Source: Brachycybe producta (taxonomy: Eukaryota; Arthropoda; Diplopoda; Playtdesmida; Andrognathidae). Taken from it: 64,000 nt of DNA. The first letter of the stretch is position 1. Every line of letters begins with the position of its first letter. The stretch lies in the NCBI GenBank assembly GCA_036925085.1, contig JAUPFP010000063.1, forward strand, positions 383,075-447,074. The letters are read 5' to 3'. The position numbers and the translations under genes were made by a program. Below, one piece after another: positions 45,001 to 54,450 of this stretch. The notes beneath the pieces are model-generated. The model saw only the letters and a program-made list of their open reading frames with translations, was not told where the DNA came from and did not search any database.

Positions 45001-48000
45001 CTGCTAAAGTTGGACATGTCCAACTTCACCAGCCGCTGTTAAAATCACTAGTCCGCTGGAGAAAGCAGCTGCTAGTAGCAGTTCAGACTATGCTGCTAGA
45101 GCGCTACAACCAGCCAGCAGCAATCAGTGGCTGGGAAACCAGCCTAGTGTGACTGCGCCATTCTGTTTTGTCAGCTTGCTGTGGATCCGGCTTCCGAAAG
45201 ACTGTTTTTGAAACTCCTATGAAGTGTGTGAGAAAAGTGTGTGACAATTTGTCTGGAAACACTTGAGTTTCCTGCTTTGTTTTTTGTTTTGTCTGCTTGA
45301 TGTGGACCCGGCCTTCTTTATATTGAGTTCTAATCCTTGTTTCGTTTCGTGCAAGTTGCACGACAGGTTTACTAGTATTATTAATTTAATATTTTTGGTT
45401 CCTCCGCCCTTTTCAAAACAATAGATTTCGTTTTATGATATCATAATAATATTTAATGATATATGAATATATTTGATTAAAAATAATACTGTTGATGATG
45501 ATATGGAACACGACGGTCTTCAGAATGAAAAAAACAAACAAAATTGTTGAAAATGTGTTACTGAAACAGTTTAAAATCAAGTATAATTTATACAACAGAT
45601 TTTTATGATAAATTTTTGTTTAAAGTTAGTTTAACATTTTTTTTATAAATAACTAGAAGAAAATATTGAATTTTAATTAGAAACTTGAATGGGCTAAAAG
45701 TATTTTTTTAGGAAAATATCTTACAAAATAAACTATTTTGAGAGCAACTTTAAGCAGAAATTGAATGTTAATTAGAAACTCGAATGGGCTAAAAGGATTT
45801 TTAGGAGAATATCTTTCAAAATAAACTATTTTGAAGCAACTAGAAGAAGAAATTGAATTTTAATTAGAATCTTGAATGGGATAAAAGGATTTTTGTGAAA
45901 ATATCTTACAAAATAAACTATTTGGAAACAGCTTGAAGAAGAAATTGAATTTTAATTAGAAACTCGAATGGGCTAAAAGGATTTTTAGGAGAATATCTTT
46001 CAAAATAAACTATTTTGAAGCAGCTTTAAGCAGAAATTAAATTTTAATTAGAAACTCGAATGGGCTAAAACTATTTTTCTAGGAAAATATCTTACAAAAT
46101 AAACTATTCTGAAAGCAACTTTTAAGAAGAAGTTCAACGTTTACTATAAACTAGAATAGTAAATAAAAGTCCGTAAAAGTATTTTCAAAATGACATCTTT
46201 CAAAATAAACTTTCTCGAAACATGCAACTGTGAAGAAGAAATTCAAAGTTTTTTAAAAAACTAGAATAGTAAACGGACTAAAAAAAATTTTTTAATAATA
46301 ACATCCTTCACGATAAACTTTTTTAGAAATAACTTTCAAAAGTTTGTTAGAAACTTGACTAGTAAATAAATGAGAGGAGACTTAACAGGCAATTAGAAAT
46401 CGGGACGAACAGAAGTTGGCTCCGCCCTTTTTAAGACGAACGGCAACTTCGAATTGGTTGGTTATGTAGTCTGACGTCACATGCTCTCCGTCCTTTTCAA
46501 CGTCGAACCACACAACAAACCAATTAGAAGTTGCCGGTCGTCATAAAAAGGGGCGGAGCCAACTGAAGTTCTTCCCGATTTCTAAGTGCCTGTAGAAGAC
46601 TTATTAAAAAAGCGTTTTTCGTTCCGCTTTGCAAAGCAGAACATTTTACCGTCGAACAATCATGTGAACCATGATTTTTTCTTTTTCTCTCAATATATAT
46701 TGCAATGTTATCTAATTTAATATATAAGGAGGGGGGCTGAGGGGCGGGCCCTTAAGTTGCAATTATTTTTGCAATATCATCATGGAGAATCTAAAGCAAA
46801 GCAACAACAACAACAACAAAAGGAATTGTCTTAAAAACAACAACAAAAAAACGACCTGAGAACAAAATAATTGCAATTTTGCTCTTGGGCAATTTGTGTT
46901 TTTTTGTTGTTGTTTCTCTCTCATACAACAAAAAAATAGTCGTAAATTAACTTTCGATCATAGGGTTTTATGTTATACTCGAAGTAAAAACTAGAAAGTA
47001 ACAAAAAAAAAGTTTTATGTCGTGACTTTGATGCGAAACTGAAAAAAAAAAGCTTTTTTTTCTTCTGTACTATAATTAGAATGACCGCCATGTTTGTTTT
47101 GTTTTTTCTACTCTTTAATGTTAGTTAGGTTAGGAATGGAAAAATTTTTAATGAAATTTCCAGTGACACAGAAAAATTAACCTTTTTTTTCTGTTCAGAC
47201 TCACAGAAACACAATATTTAATTTCAAGTTTAGAGAAGTATTTTAGAAAAGAAAAAAAAATACTTGTTTAAATGCACGGTAGATGGCGCCTGCAACCTCT
47301 ATAGGTGGCCAAACTCCACTCGTTGACAATTAGTTGAAATCGAATGCACCCTTTTAGCCTCTAAAAAGCGTCCAAAACAACCTTAATTATCAGCACGTGA
47401 CAAACTTATACCCAGAAACATAAGTGAAGACAGAGCACGTGTAGAAATAACGATGACGCAATTAAAAGTTTGCCACGTGCAAAAAAAAGTTGAGTCAGAG
47501 TTCATTGAAGAGTGTCAGTGGGAGGAGAGCTAGTGGCGCCATCTAACGATACATTCACAAAATAAATTATTTGGCTTTTTTTTCTGCATATTTAAGATTT
47601 TGACTTTTATTTGACAGAAAGTAGGCAGAATAAAAACAATAAATAGAATACAATTATTTAAATTATATAAATTCTGTTTTCAGTTGGTATTTTCTGTGTG
47701 TGTTGTGGGGTCTACGAGAGTAAAATTATTTAAACTCGAGAAATACTATTTTCAGTCGGCGTTTTCTGCGTGTTTGAACCTTGGGGCCTAGAAAATTAAC
47801 TGAAAATTGAATTTTTTTTAAATTAAAAAAATTCTGTTCTATTTATTTGACATAAAACGCAGGCAGAAAAAAAAGAACAGATTAGAAAAGAATTATTTAA
47901 ACGGCGTAAATTCTATTTTTCAGTCGCATTTTCAAAATGCACTCAAAATAGAGCAGATTTTTTTTTTAAAAAAAATGTCTTTTCTGCTCCACGCTTTTAC

Positions 48001-48378
48001 TGAATAAGTAAATGCTAGGTTTGCAAATTTTTCAAAGTAAATACTAGAATGTAAGCGTAAAAAGTAAATAATGCCGCGTTTATAGTTTGCATTTCACGAT
48101 TAAAGTTTCGTTTTCTTGATTTATGGTAAAAAGAAAAAAATCTGCTCGGACATTTGTCGTTAAATATCGACAATAATAGAAACACAGCATGAAAAATCGT
48201 TTATTTTGTAACGCTTTTTCCGCTTTTTTTTTTCATATTTGGAAACATATATTGTTATTGTTCTTTGACCTTGTTAACCATTAATCAGATTTAGCCATTG
48301 AACCAGATGGTTCAGCTGACTATGGAATCAGACAGATTCAGGACATGGCTAAAATAATTACGAGGCTAGCAGCTGATG
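32928..48378 (+). CDS. ESRP/Fusilli splicing regulator, N-terminal exons 1-4
   Basis: ESRPs (Fusilli in flies) are nuclear RNA-binding proteins controlling epithelial alternative splicing. They have an N-terminal exonuclease-like (DnaQ-fold) domain and three RRMs. Exons: 32928-33053, 36767-36910, 42213-42432, 48289-48378; phases fit at every join, giving about 194 residues. Matches to vertebrate ESRP1 include [20 protein letters not shown] (residues 5-24), [52 protein letters not shown] and [13 protein letters not shown]. The ATG context ACACATGG is good. RRM exons are absent and should lie beyond 64000, unless the 61081 exon is used. Introns of 3.7, 5.3 and 5.9 kb are packed with repeats. 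Confidence 0.93.
33054..35110. other. ESRP intron 1, mostly non-repeat part
   Basis: Relatively unique sequence. It holds a cluster of TGACGTCA at 33428, 34564, 34743, 34792 and 34854. No further exon recognised; the 66-codon frame at 33660-33860 shows no family features. Confidence 0.5.
35115..35470. repeat. ACTAGAA hairpins, one nested in another
   Basis: An outer pair (GTTTGTTAGAAACTAGAAAT near 35140; TATTCTAGTTTCTAACAAC near 35450) encloses an inner hairpin at about 35245-35415 with AAGCTTTTTATG at its centre. Confidence 0.75.
35985..36380. repeat. ~395-bp palindrome of GGATGAAC repeats
   Basis: Left arm starts GGGTCAGGATAAAAAGATGA; the right arm is its complement. Arms contain repeated AAAGGGATGAACA. 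The apex reads GGTTAGGTTAGG then CCTAACCTAACC. Flanked by short ACTAGAATAGTCA repeats to about 36540. Confidence 0.85.
36410..36705. repeat. ACTAGAATAG hairpin-family fragments
   Basis: Two direct left arms (GTTTGTTAGAAACTAGAATA) and two right arms (TATTCTAGTTTCTAAT), ending ~60 bp before ESRP exon 2. Confidence 0.75.
36767..36910 (+). CDS. ESRP exon 2 (residues 43-90)
   Basis: Acceptor TTTCGTAAG, then [20 protein letters not shown] to [10 protein letters not shown]; donor GTAAAC, phase 0. Confidence 0.92.
37194..37695. mobile_element. Element with an internal GAGACAAAAACACAAC minisatellite
   Basis: Begins GGTGGGCCGCGGGACCACAT, then repeats of ACAAAAGTGCAACAT, GAGACAAAAACACAACAAAA and TTGAAAACAAAACAAA, in both orientations in part. 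The same unit forms the array at 54480-55110. Confidence 0.75.
37696..38268. other. ESRP intron 2, little recognised
   Basis: Contains a right-arm hairpin fragment (AAAGTTTATTTTGAAAGATA near 37775, CTCTTCTAGTTTTT near 37836); otherwise no gene seen. Confidence 0.4.
38278..38484. mobile_element. ACAGGCAATTAG MITE, copy 3, perfect 9-bp duplication
   Basis: The flanks AGATTTCAA at 38269-38277 and 38485-38493 are identical. Contains TGACGTCA at 38366-38373. This copy fixes the element ends as ACAGG...CCTGT. Confidence 0.95.
38725..39940. repeat. ACTAGAA family tandem and hairpin cluster
   Basis: About six diverged units (TTTGTTAGAAACTAGAATAG; TTTCAAAATAAAC) to 39400, then a hairpin whose right part is split by the element at 39542-39890. 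Confidence 0.8.
39542..39890. mobile_element. Complete ACGGAGCCCTGTAAAGGACA element with 8-bp duplication
   Basis: 349 bp with ends ACGGAGCCCTGTAAAGGACA and TGTCCTTTACAGGGCTCCGT. The flanks ATGAAAAT at 39534-39541 and 39891-39898 are identical, as expected for hAT-type insertion. The left interior has four copies of a 19-bp repeat (CTCGAAATTTCGACTTTAA), then a palindromic core. Confidence 0.9.
40297..40377 (-). CDS. Possible last exon of an unrecognised gene (low confidence)
   Basis: On the minus strand, after a possible acceptor (TTTCTAAG), the frame reads [26 protein letters not shown] and TAA, overlapping AATAAA at 40296-40301. Composition is charged and helix-forming and looks coding, but no upstream exon or homologue is recognised. 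It would lie antisense in ESRP intron 2. It could be a pseudogene fragment or chance. Confidence 0.2.
   Translation of the reverse strand, partial: AIDEIKQELNKMKQQRDNDKRTKMVQ
40569..40825. mobile_element. TAGATGGCGC element, copy A
   Basis: About 257 bp starting GGTAGATGGCGCTTGCAACC and ending GCTAGTGGCGCCATCTAACG, with short inverted ends. It shares TTAGTTGAAATCGAATGCAC and AATTATCAGCACGTG with copy B at 47277-47556. Confidence 0.75.
41191..42176. mobile_element. ACGGAGCCCTG element carrying an inverted 21-bp minisatellite
   Basis: The left end ACGGAGCCCTGTAAAGGACA is followed by about 26 units of AAATTTCAAACAAAATATCTG. After a turn near 41800 come six units in the opposite orientation, then CATGTCCTTTACAG. 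About 180 bp unrelated to the family separates this from the final AGGGCTCCGT. The 170-codon minus-strand frame here is repeat translation. Confidence 0.8.
42213..42432 (+). CDS. ESRP exon 3 (residues 91-163 plus one base)
   Basis: Acceptor CATGTTTAG, then [20 protein letters not shown] to QSIKDMLN and a T; donor GTATCC. The most ESRP-specific part of the domain. Confidence 0.95.
42433..42883. other. Start of ESRP intron 3, no feature recognised
   Basis: C-rich stretch at about 42522-42546; otherwise AT-rich and unannotated. Confidence 0.35.
42884..43090. mobile_element. ACAGGCAATTAG MITE, copy 4
   Basis: Left end ACAGGCAATTAGAAAACTGG; right end decayed to CTAATTGTCTAT. TGACGTCA at 42972-42979. 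No clear target duplication. Confidence 0.85.
43198..43526. mobile_element. ATACCTTGTACACAC-family element
   Basis: Shares AAATGTGTTTAAGGTGAATT, GGAATCCAGTTAAGGACAT and AGCTCTGTAGAACACG with its relatives. The left terminus is replaced by a short inverted AATTTGAATTCAATTAAATT block. Confidence 0.75.
43530..44070. other. ESRP intron 3, no feature recognised
   Basis: AT-rich, with a short inverted GATCAGATC-type block near 43610-43680 and a G run near 43945; no gene seen. Confidence 0.35.
44075..44625. repeat. ~16-bp minisatellite ATTTTAGGTGAAATGT
   Basis: About 30 units of TATTTTAGGTGAAACG and variants (TTTTTTAAGTCAAAATG), decaying towards the right. Confidence 0.9.
44640..45315. mobile_element. 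Composite: GGCGCAGTCACACTAG element inside a GGCCGGGTCCACA element
   Basis: The inner element (44730-45159) has ends GGCGCAGTCACACTAGGCTG and CAGCCTAGTGTGACTGCGCC around GCTG/CAGC-rich sequence. The outer one ends TTGATGTGGACCCGGCCTTC and shares CGCAGAAATGTTCTAGAATT and CCAATTTGTCT with sequence near 55368-55400. Confidence 0.7.
45645..46375. repeat. Tandem diverged ACTAGAA/ACTCGAATGGG units
   Basis: About seven units of ~105 bp: AATTTTAATTAGAAACTCGA, ATGGGCTAAAAGGATTTTTA and ATCTTTCAAAATAAACTATT. All in one orientation. Confidence 0.8.
46385..46593. mobile_element. ACAGGCAATTAG MITE, copy 5
   Basis: The flanks GGAGACTTA and GAAGACTTA (8 of 9, one extra base at the right) suggest a decayed target duplication. 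TGACGTCA at 46472-46479. Confidence 0.88.
46594..47276. other. ESRP intron 3, AT-rich with AAC runs
   Basis: A (CAA)n-like stretch at about 46800-46850 and several A/T runs; no gene recognised. Confidence 0.35.
47277..47556. mobile_element. TAGATGGCGC element, copy B
   Basis: Aligns end to end with 40569-40825 (GGTAGATGGCGCCTGCAACC to GGCGCCATCTAACG), with small insertions such as ACTTATACCCAGAAAC. Confidence 0.75.
47557..48288. other. End of ESRP intron 3
   Basis: Three loose repeats around TTTTCAGTYGGYATTTTCTG, otherwise AT-rich. No exon apart from ESRP exon 4 at the end. Confidence 0.4.
48289..48378 (+). CDS. ESRP exon 4 (residues 164-193 plus one base)
   Basis: Acceptor TTAATCAG; AT completes a tyrosine, then [20 protein letters not shown] to TRLAAD and a G; donor GTAAGT. 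Confidence 0.93.
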
Positions 48379-48570
48379 GTAAGTCGCCATTTTTGTTTAA
48401 TTACTATTGGATTTATTTGAAGTTTTTTTTTAAAAAAATGCTAATTAAGTTAATTGATTTTAATTAAGTATTATTTTGTAATGGCTCACAACAAGTGTGG
48501 TAAAGACTTAAAGAAAAAAATATGAAAAATTTGTTAGAAACTAGAATAGTAACTTTTATTATAATGAACA

Positions 48571-48870
48571 GGGATCGGATTTTTATGCAAAATCAACTTA
48601 ATGTTTCTCAATCTGTAGCTCAATTAAGGGGCCAATTGTGAAGTAACAATCTCCCGTTTTATATCAACGAACAATTGTTTTTTTTTTAAATCAAAAAGAC
48701 TGGTTAGAGGCTAGAACCGGACATTTAGCCTCTAACCAGTCTTTTTTTTTTAATTAGAAAAAAAAAACATAATTGTAGTTGTTTTAATGGATGATTAATT
48801 TACTTCACAATTGGCACTCGAGCCACAAATTGAGAAACATTAAGTTGATTTTGCATAAAAATCCGAACTC
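48571..48870. mobile_element. GGGCTCGGATTTTTATGC-family element
   Basis: Ends GGGATCGGATTTTTATGCAA and TTGCATAAAAATCCGAACTC. The interior has a hairpin of GACTGGTTAGAGGCTAGAAC and GCCTCTAACCAGTC. Confidence 0.8.
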
Positions 48871-48984
48871 TAATAATTAGTATCAGTTTGAGTAAAAACA
48901 ACAACAAAGATGGCTGCCATAAAAATATAAATTTATAATTTTTTTAACTGATTTTTATTTTGCATTTCAGAAAAAAAAAACACT

Positions 48985-49620
48985 AGTAAGAAACTAGAAG
49001 GGTAGCTGAATCACTTAATAGTATTTTCATGTTTTTGATATCTTTCAAAATAAACTTTTTATGAGGAAAAAAATCTGCTTAAAATTGAGTTATTTTCAAA
49101 CTGACATAAAAAAGTTTATTTTAAACGATATATCAAACATGAAACTACTTTTAAAGTGATTGAGTTACCCTTCTAGTTTCTAACACATTCAAAAAGGCAG
49201 AATAAATTTGTCTTAAGATGGTTTACATGTATGAACATTAGCTGTTCATAATTTATCTTAAGATTATCTTATGATGATTGTCTTTCAGGTGCAATATTAA
49301 GAGATACTAGAAAGTGTTTTTATAAAAACTAGAAGGGTCGCTCAATCACTTAATATTATATTTTCATGTTTGATAAAACATGAAAATATAATATTAAGTG
49401 ATTGAGCGACCCTTCTAGTTTTCATAAAACTAAACTTTCATTTCTTTCAAAATAAACTTTTTATGAGGAAAAAAAAATTTAAAATGTCGTCTGCTTAAAA
49501 TTGAGTTATTTTAAAACTGACATAAAAAAGTTTATTTTAAACGATATTAAACATGAAACTATTCATAAAGTAATTGAGCTACCCTTCTAGTTTTTAAAAA
49601 AAAACACTTTCAAGTTTACT
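48985..49620. repeat. ACTAGAA hairpins, including a compact one at 49330-49420
   Basis: Hairpin at about 48990-49185. A compact hairpin at 49330-49420 has arms of ~40 bp matching almost completely, including the rare GGGTCGCTCAATCAC. Further arms run to 49600. Confidence 0.85.
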
Positions 49621-50137
49621 CTTCATTTTTTTCACCTAAAATAAAGCAAAAAAATATGCTTTTTACAATCTTAAATTGGTTGCTTAGAGACTAGAGTTGA
49701 CTTACAACTCTTGATTCAGCTGTATTTTAATTTCATAAGAACTCTAGCCTCTAACCAGCCCTTTTTTTATTATAAAAAAACATTAATAAGATTTTGAAAG
49801 ACCCCATTTTACACCTTTAAAAACCACTTTAACTTTATTATTATGGCGGCCATTTTTTGTTTGTTAATAATAAATAATAAGATGGGAACTTGAATTTCCA
49901 GTTGTGAAAAATATTTCAAATAAGAAGGAACAATAAACCCCCCCCCCCAAAAAAATGGTTGGGTCATTGTCTTGTCTCCATGTATATCATTATATATATA
50001 TTTTAAAAAATAACAAATCTTACAAAAGGAAAGAGAATGAGGGAGAGAAGAAGAAGAAGGAGGACCAATGGTCAGTTAAGAGTTAATTTGTAGACCTGTC
50101 CATTTTGAAGAAAAAAATGCCACTCTGCTTTTTTTTT
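49621..50137. other. ESRP region, no gene recognised
   Basis: Contains TTAGAGACTAGAG and CTCTAGCCTCTAACCAG, a diverged GAGGCTAG-type pair, and GAAGAAGAAG near 50050. Confidence 0.35.
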
Positions 50138-50561
50138 ACAGGAAATTAGAAATCGGGGAGAACTTCAGTTGGCTCCGCCCTTTTTATGACGACCGGCAAC
50201 TTCTAATTGGTTTGTTGTGTGGTTCGACGTTGAAAAAGGCGGAGCATGCTCCGTCGAACCACACAACAAACCAATTAGAAGTTGCCGTTCGTCATAAGAA
50301 AAGGGCGGAGCCAACTTCTGTTCATCCCGTTTTCTAATTGCCTTTTTTGGACACAGGCAATGAGAAATCAAGACAGACAGAAGTTGGCTCCGCCCCTTTT
50401 TAGGACGACTGACAAATTTTAATTGGTCTGTTGTGTGGTTAGACGTTGAAAAGGGCAGAGCATGTGACGTCAGACTACATAACCAAACAATTAGAAGTTG
50501 CCGTTCGTCATAAAAAAGGGGCGGAGCGAACTTCTGTTCATCCCGTTTTCTAATTGCGTGT
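50138..50561. mobile_element. ACAGGCAATTAG MITEs, copies 6 and 7 in tandem
   Basis: Copy 6 is 50138-50345 (ends decayed). Copy 7 is 50353-50561 (ACAGGCAATGAGAAATCAAG to CTAATTGCGTG). TGACGTCA in copy 7 at 50465-50472. Confidence 0.85.
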
Positions 50562-50917
50562 TTTTTTTTTGTTGAGTAAAAATGGACATGTTTAGAATAC
50601 GAAATTAAGATTGTTGTTGTTGGTTTCTTTTAAAAGTGGCCAATAATTTTGTCAAATGAATTTTCTTCTTTTTTTTTCAAGAAGTTATATTAAAATAAAG
50701 GGAATTAACTTTTATATAGCATTGAGGTTGTGTTTTTTTTCCCTTCTGTTTTGTGTGTGATTTTAATTTTGCTTGAAGCAGAAAAGAAAGAAAAAAATAA
50801 TGGACGCCATGTTGGGTCTTCAATTTATTCTTCTAATACATTTTTATAATTGAGTTTAAGGCATGATGGGCTCTTGTTGAAGTCGAGATTTTGTAGTATA
50901 ATTCTCTTAAAGACATT

Positions 50918-51425
50918 GAGTAAGTGCTCAAAACATTCAGTAAATGCTCAAAACATTCAGTAAATGCTCAAAACATTCAGTAAATACTCAAAACATTCAG
51001 TAAATACTCAAAACATTCAGTAAATACTCAAAACATTCAGTAAATACTCAAAACATTCAGTAAATACTCAAAACATTCAGTAAATACTCAAAACATTCAG
51101 TAAATACTCAAAACATTCAGTAAAAGCTTCAATATACTAAGGAAAGTCTCAATATTTTTGCGAAATTTCAAGATATTCAGTAAAGTAGCAAGACTTTCAG
51201 TAAAGCCTCAAGATACCATGGAAAGCCTTAATATTTTAGTAAATTTGAAGTTGTCTCAAGATACTTAGCAAAGTATCGAGATGGTCAGCAAAGTCTCGAG
51301 ATGGTTAGCAAAGTCTCGAGATGGTTAGCAAAGTCTCGAGATGGTTAGCAAAGTCTCGAGATGGTTAGCAAAGTCTCGAGATGGTTATCAGAGTCTCGAG
51401 ACAGTTATCAGAGTCTCAAGATACT
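50918..51425. repeat. 19-20-bp minisatellite that changes sequence along its length
   Basis: Left part: about 11 units of AAACATTCAGTAAATACTC. Middle: irregular units such as TCAAGATACTTAGCAAAG. Right part: about seven units of TCTCGAGATGGTTAGCAAAG. The middle units bridge the two ends. Confidence 0.88.
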
Positions 51426-51888
51426 CAGCGGAGTCTCGAGGTACTGAACAGGGTCTAAAGATGCTTAACTGCCTCAGCAGAGTCTGAGAAGACTCAGCAA
51501 AATACAGTCTTTGCTTGAAGTAAACTCCAAAAGAGAAAGGGGTTCAGTAAACTTGAAGCTTTATCCAGTGAAGAAGTGGTCCAGTGAACTCAAAAACCCA
51601 TTACTCAGTACCCATTTGAGACTAATCTGGATTGTTATAAGCATGACGTTCAACAAACAACAAAAAAAATACCATAGTAAGTTTTTAAAAGAAAAACACA
51701 ATTTGAATACATGAACGCCCCCCTGTGTTAATGTGTGGGCCACATATGGAGCTGTCTATTGGGGGGGGGGGGTCAGGTAAAAAGATGAGATTCTTTAAAA
51801 CAGAGAGAGGGAGGGGGTTCAGGAGGCGACTGAATAAGCGCCGAATTGAACAATTGACGTTTGGACATTTGTTCAATTTGGCGCTTAA

Positions 51889-52771
51889 GGTGGCTTTATA
51901 GATATTCAATTTGCTTTTGTTCTACTCAGATGGCGCCACTGCAGTGACTAATGCTAAGCTCCATAGACTTTTTTATTGTAAAATTTGGGCGCGAAAACGT
52001 CAAGCGAACGTTTTTTTTTTTATAGAGACAACATGCTGAAAAAAATTCAAATTGTTTTCAAAACTAGAATGGTAAAAGATGATGCTAAAAGTGTTTTCAT
52101 AGCAATATCTTAAAAAATAAACAATTTTTATGAGCAGTTTGAAAAATGACCCGTTTTTCATTGAAATTTTATGAAAAACTATTTTCGGCCTATATTTCAA
52201 ACTGTCAGTAAAAGCTTATTTTGAAAGATAACATCATTGAAAACACTTTTAGCATTATCACTTACCATTCTAGTTTTTAAAACAGCTTTGAATTTTTTTT
52301 TTCGTAATGTTTCTTCTGAAAAACGTTCGCTTGAAAAATAGAAATTTTCTGAAAAATCGCGGTTTGAGGAGGGAAAAGACCTTCTTGTAAAACCTAATAC
52401 GAAGTACACACCTGATAATTTAAATGCATTTAAATAATAACCGTGTTCTACAGAGCCCCGTGAAGGACAAACAAACAATATGTCGAACTCAATTTATTCA
52501 GTTAATTAATCTGAAAATATTGAGTTAATACTTAAATATAATTATTTAAACTATTTGACAAAATATTGATTTAGTATTTCAATTTTAAAATATTAATAAT
52601 AAAGTCAATTTTTAATTTGGTGTTCATGTCCTTAACTGGATTCCGTATAATTCACCTAAACACATTTAATTTGAATTCATTTAACTCATGTGTGTATACA
52701 AGGTATAAAAGCCACTGCAGTGGCGCCATCTGTGTGAACAAAAGCAAATTGAATATCTGTCAAGAGCCACC
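51889..52771. mobile_element. GGTGGCTT/TTAA element with a second element inserted
   Basis: Ends GGTGGCTTTATAGATATTCA and (minus) GGTGGCTCTTGACAGATATT, with TTAA at 51885-51888 and 52772-52775. The interior has an ACTAGAA hairpin (52040-52310) and an ATACCTTGTACACAC-family copy (52392-52707). Confidence 0.85.
52392..52707. mobile_element. ATACCTTGTACACAC-family element nested in the TTAA element
   Basis: Runs from AATACGAAGTACACACCTGA to GTGTGTATACAAGGTAT and interrupts the right arm just before CCACTGCAGTGGCGCCATCT. Confidence 0.75.
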
Positions 52772-52775
52772 TTAA

Positions 52776-53290
52776 TCAATTTGGCGCTTTTTCAGCGCTA
52801 TTTGATAAGGTTCATGAACTTCCTTCCTTTGACACTTGTGACTAACATAAACTAAGGACAATGGTAATGATTTTTTTTAATTGGACTTAATTTAAAGTTA
52901 AAAAACTTTTGAAGTTTGATTCCTTTTTTCTAAATTGATAATTTTCAGTTCTCATTGTTATTTTTTTCGGTTAAATGGATTCAACAAAAGTTAATTTCTA
53001 ACAAAAAAAAACAAAAGTACTTTTTTTTTTTGCCATTGACCTCTTTGAACCCCCTTAATGTGGTTTTTTAAAAAAACGCCCATTTTTCACTTTTCTCTTC
53101 TTCAAAAAGAATCCCATTTAATTTGCATAAATGCTACATTTAAATCGATTATTTATTTTCCCACGGTCTCTCTCTTTTGTTTTTTCTATCTGTCTATCTT
53201 ATTCTTATATGCAAATTAAGTATAACAACCCTCTCCCCCCCCCCCCCCCCCGCACAAACTAAAGTTAAATTCGTGAATCAAGATAAATTT
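52776..53290. other. No gene recognised
   Basis: Repeats CAATTTGGCGC from the other side of the TTAA element, then AT-rich sequence and a C run at about 53233-53251. Confidence 0.35.
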
Positions 53291-53299
53291 AACATAATT

Positions 53300-54065
53300 G
53301 AATGGTAAACTTTACTACAATAGTTTTTTTTCTTTCAAATCTTAAATAATGAAATTTGATTAGACGATCAAGACATGAAGAATTATGCTATTTACAAATC
53401 AAAGAGGCTTGTTCGAGGCTAGAATAGAGTAACAAACCTTAGTTTAACCTTCTAGTCTCTAAAGAATGGTAAAATTTACTACAATGGAGTTTCTTTTAAA
53501 GTAAAACATTCAAATCTTAAATAATGAAGTTTGATTAGATGATCAAGACATGAAGAATTATGCTATTTACAAATCAAAGAGGCTTGTTAGAGGCTAGTTT
53601 AGAATAACAAACCTTAGTTTAACCTTCTAGCCTCTAAAGAATGGTAAAATTTACTACAATGGAGTTTCTTTTAAAGTAAAACATTCAGATCTTAAATAAT
53701 GAAGTTTCATTTGATGATCAAGACATGAAGAATTGTTATTTACAAATCAAAGAGACTTGTTAGAGGCTAGAATTAACATAAAAGACCTAGATTAGTTGCA
53801 GGATAATTCAAAAGGACCTGTAGCCTCTAACTAGTTTTTGATTTGCAAATCAAAGAGACTTGTTAGAGGCTAGAATTAACATAAAAGACCTAGATCAGTT
53901 GCAGAATAATTCAATGAGACCTCTCTAGCCTCTAACTAGCTTTATTTATTCGCAAGTAGCATAATATTCAAATCAAAAGAGACTAATTAGAGGCTAGAAG
54001 TAACCTAAAAGACTTCTAAGATCAGTTGCGGAATAATTCGAGGAGACCTCCAGCCCTAAACCAGC
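53300..54065. repeat. ~170-bp tandem repeat with TTAGAGGCTAGAAT
   Basis: Units start near 53301, 53464 and 53639 with GAATGGTAAAMTTTACTACA and share ATGATCAAGACATGAAGAAT and CAAATCAAAGAGGCTTGTTA. Three shorter units follow to 54065. Each contains an inverted pair of GAGGCTAGAA and TTCTAGCCTC. Confidence 0.85.
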
Positions 54066-54450
54066 CTTATTTATTTTGCAAAAAAAAGCATAAATTGATA
54101 TTTTTGTCTTTATTGTTGTTGATCAACTTTTTATTGTTATGAAGTTTTAAATTTGTGACGTCACCTTGAAGGTTAGAAGGGAGTTTTGTATCATAAGAAT
54201 ATGATGATGTAATAACAGGTATGAATTTAAATAGAAACATGTTAATAATCCTTTTTTTTATGGGTGTAGTTTCGACTCCACTTGTGAAAGGTGGGTGGGG
54301 GTGGTTCGAGAGTATCAAACTAGGGATTTTTTTTCTTGATGGTAATGATGATGACTGATGAGATTTGACAGTTGGGGCCAACGTTCTAGTGTCCTTCATG
54401 GAATTAAACAAGCGTAGAAATATGCAACCTCTTAAAAGATTTCTGGGCTA

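Noticed and set aside
50918-51130. Regular 19-bp repeats resembling a CRISPR array
   Set aside because: Direct tandem repeats without unique spacers, in a eukaryotic intron; a minisatellite.
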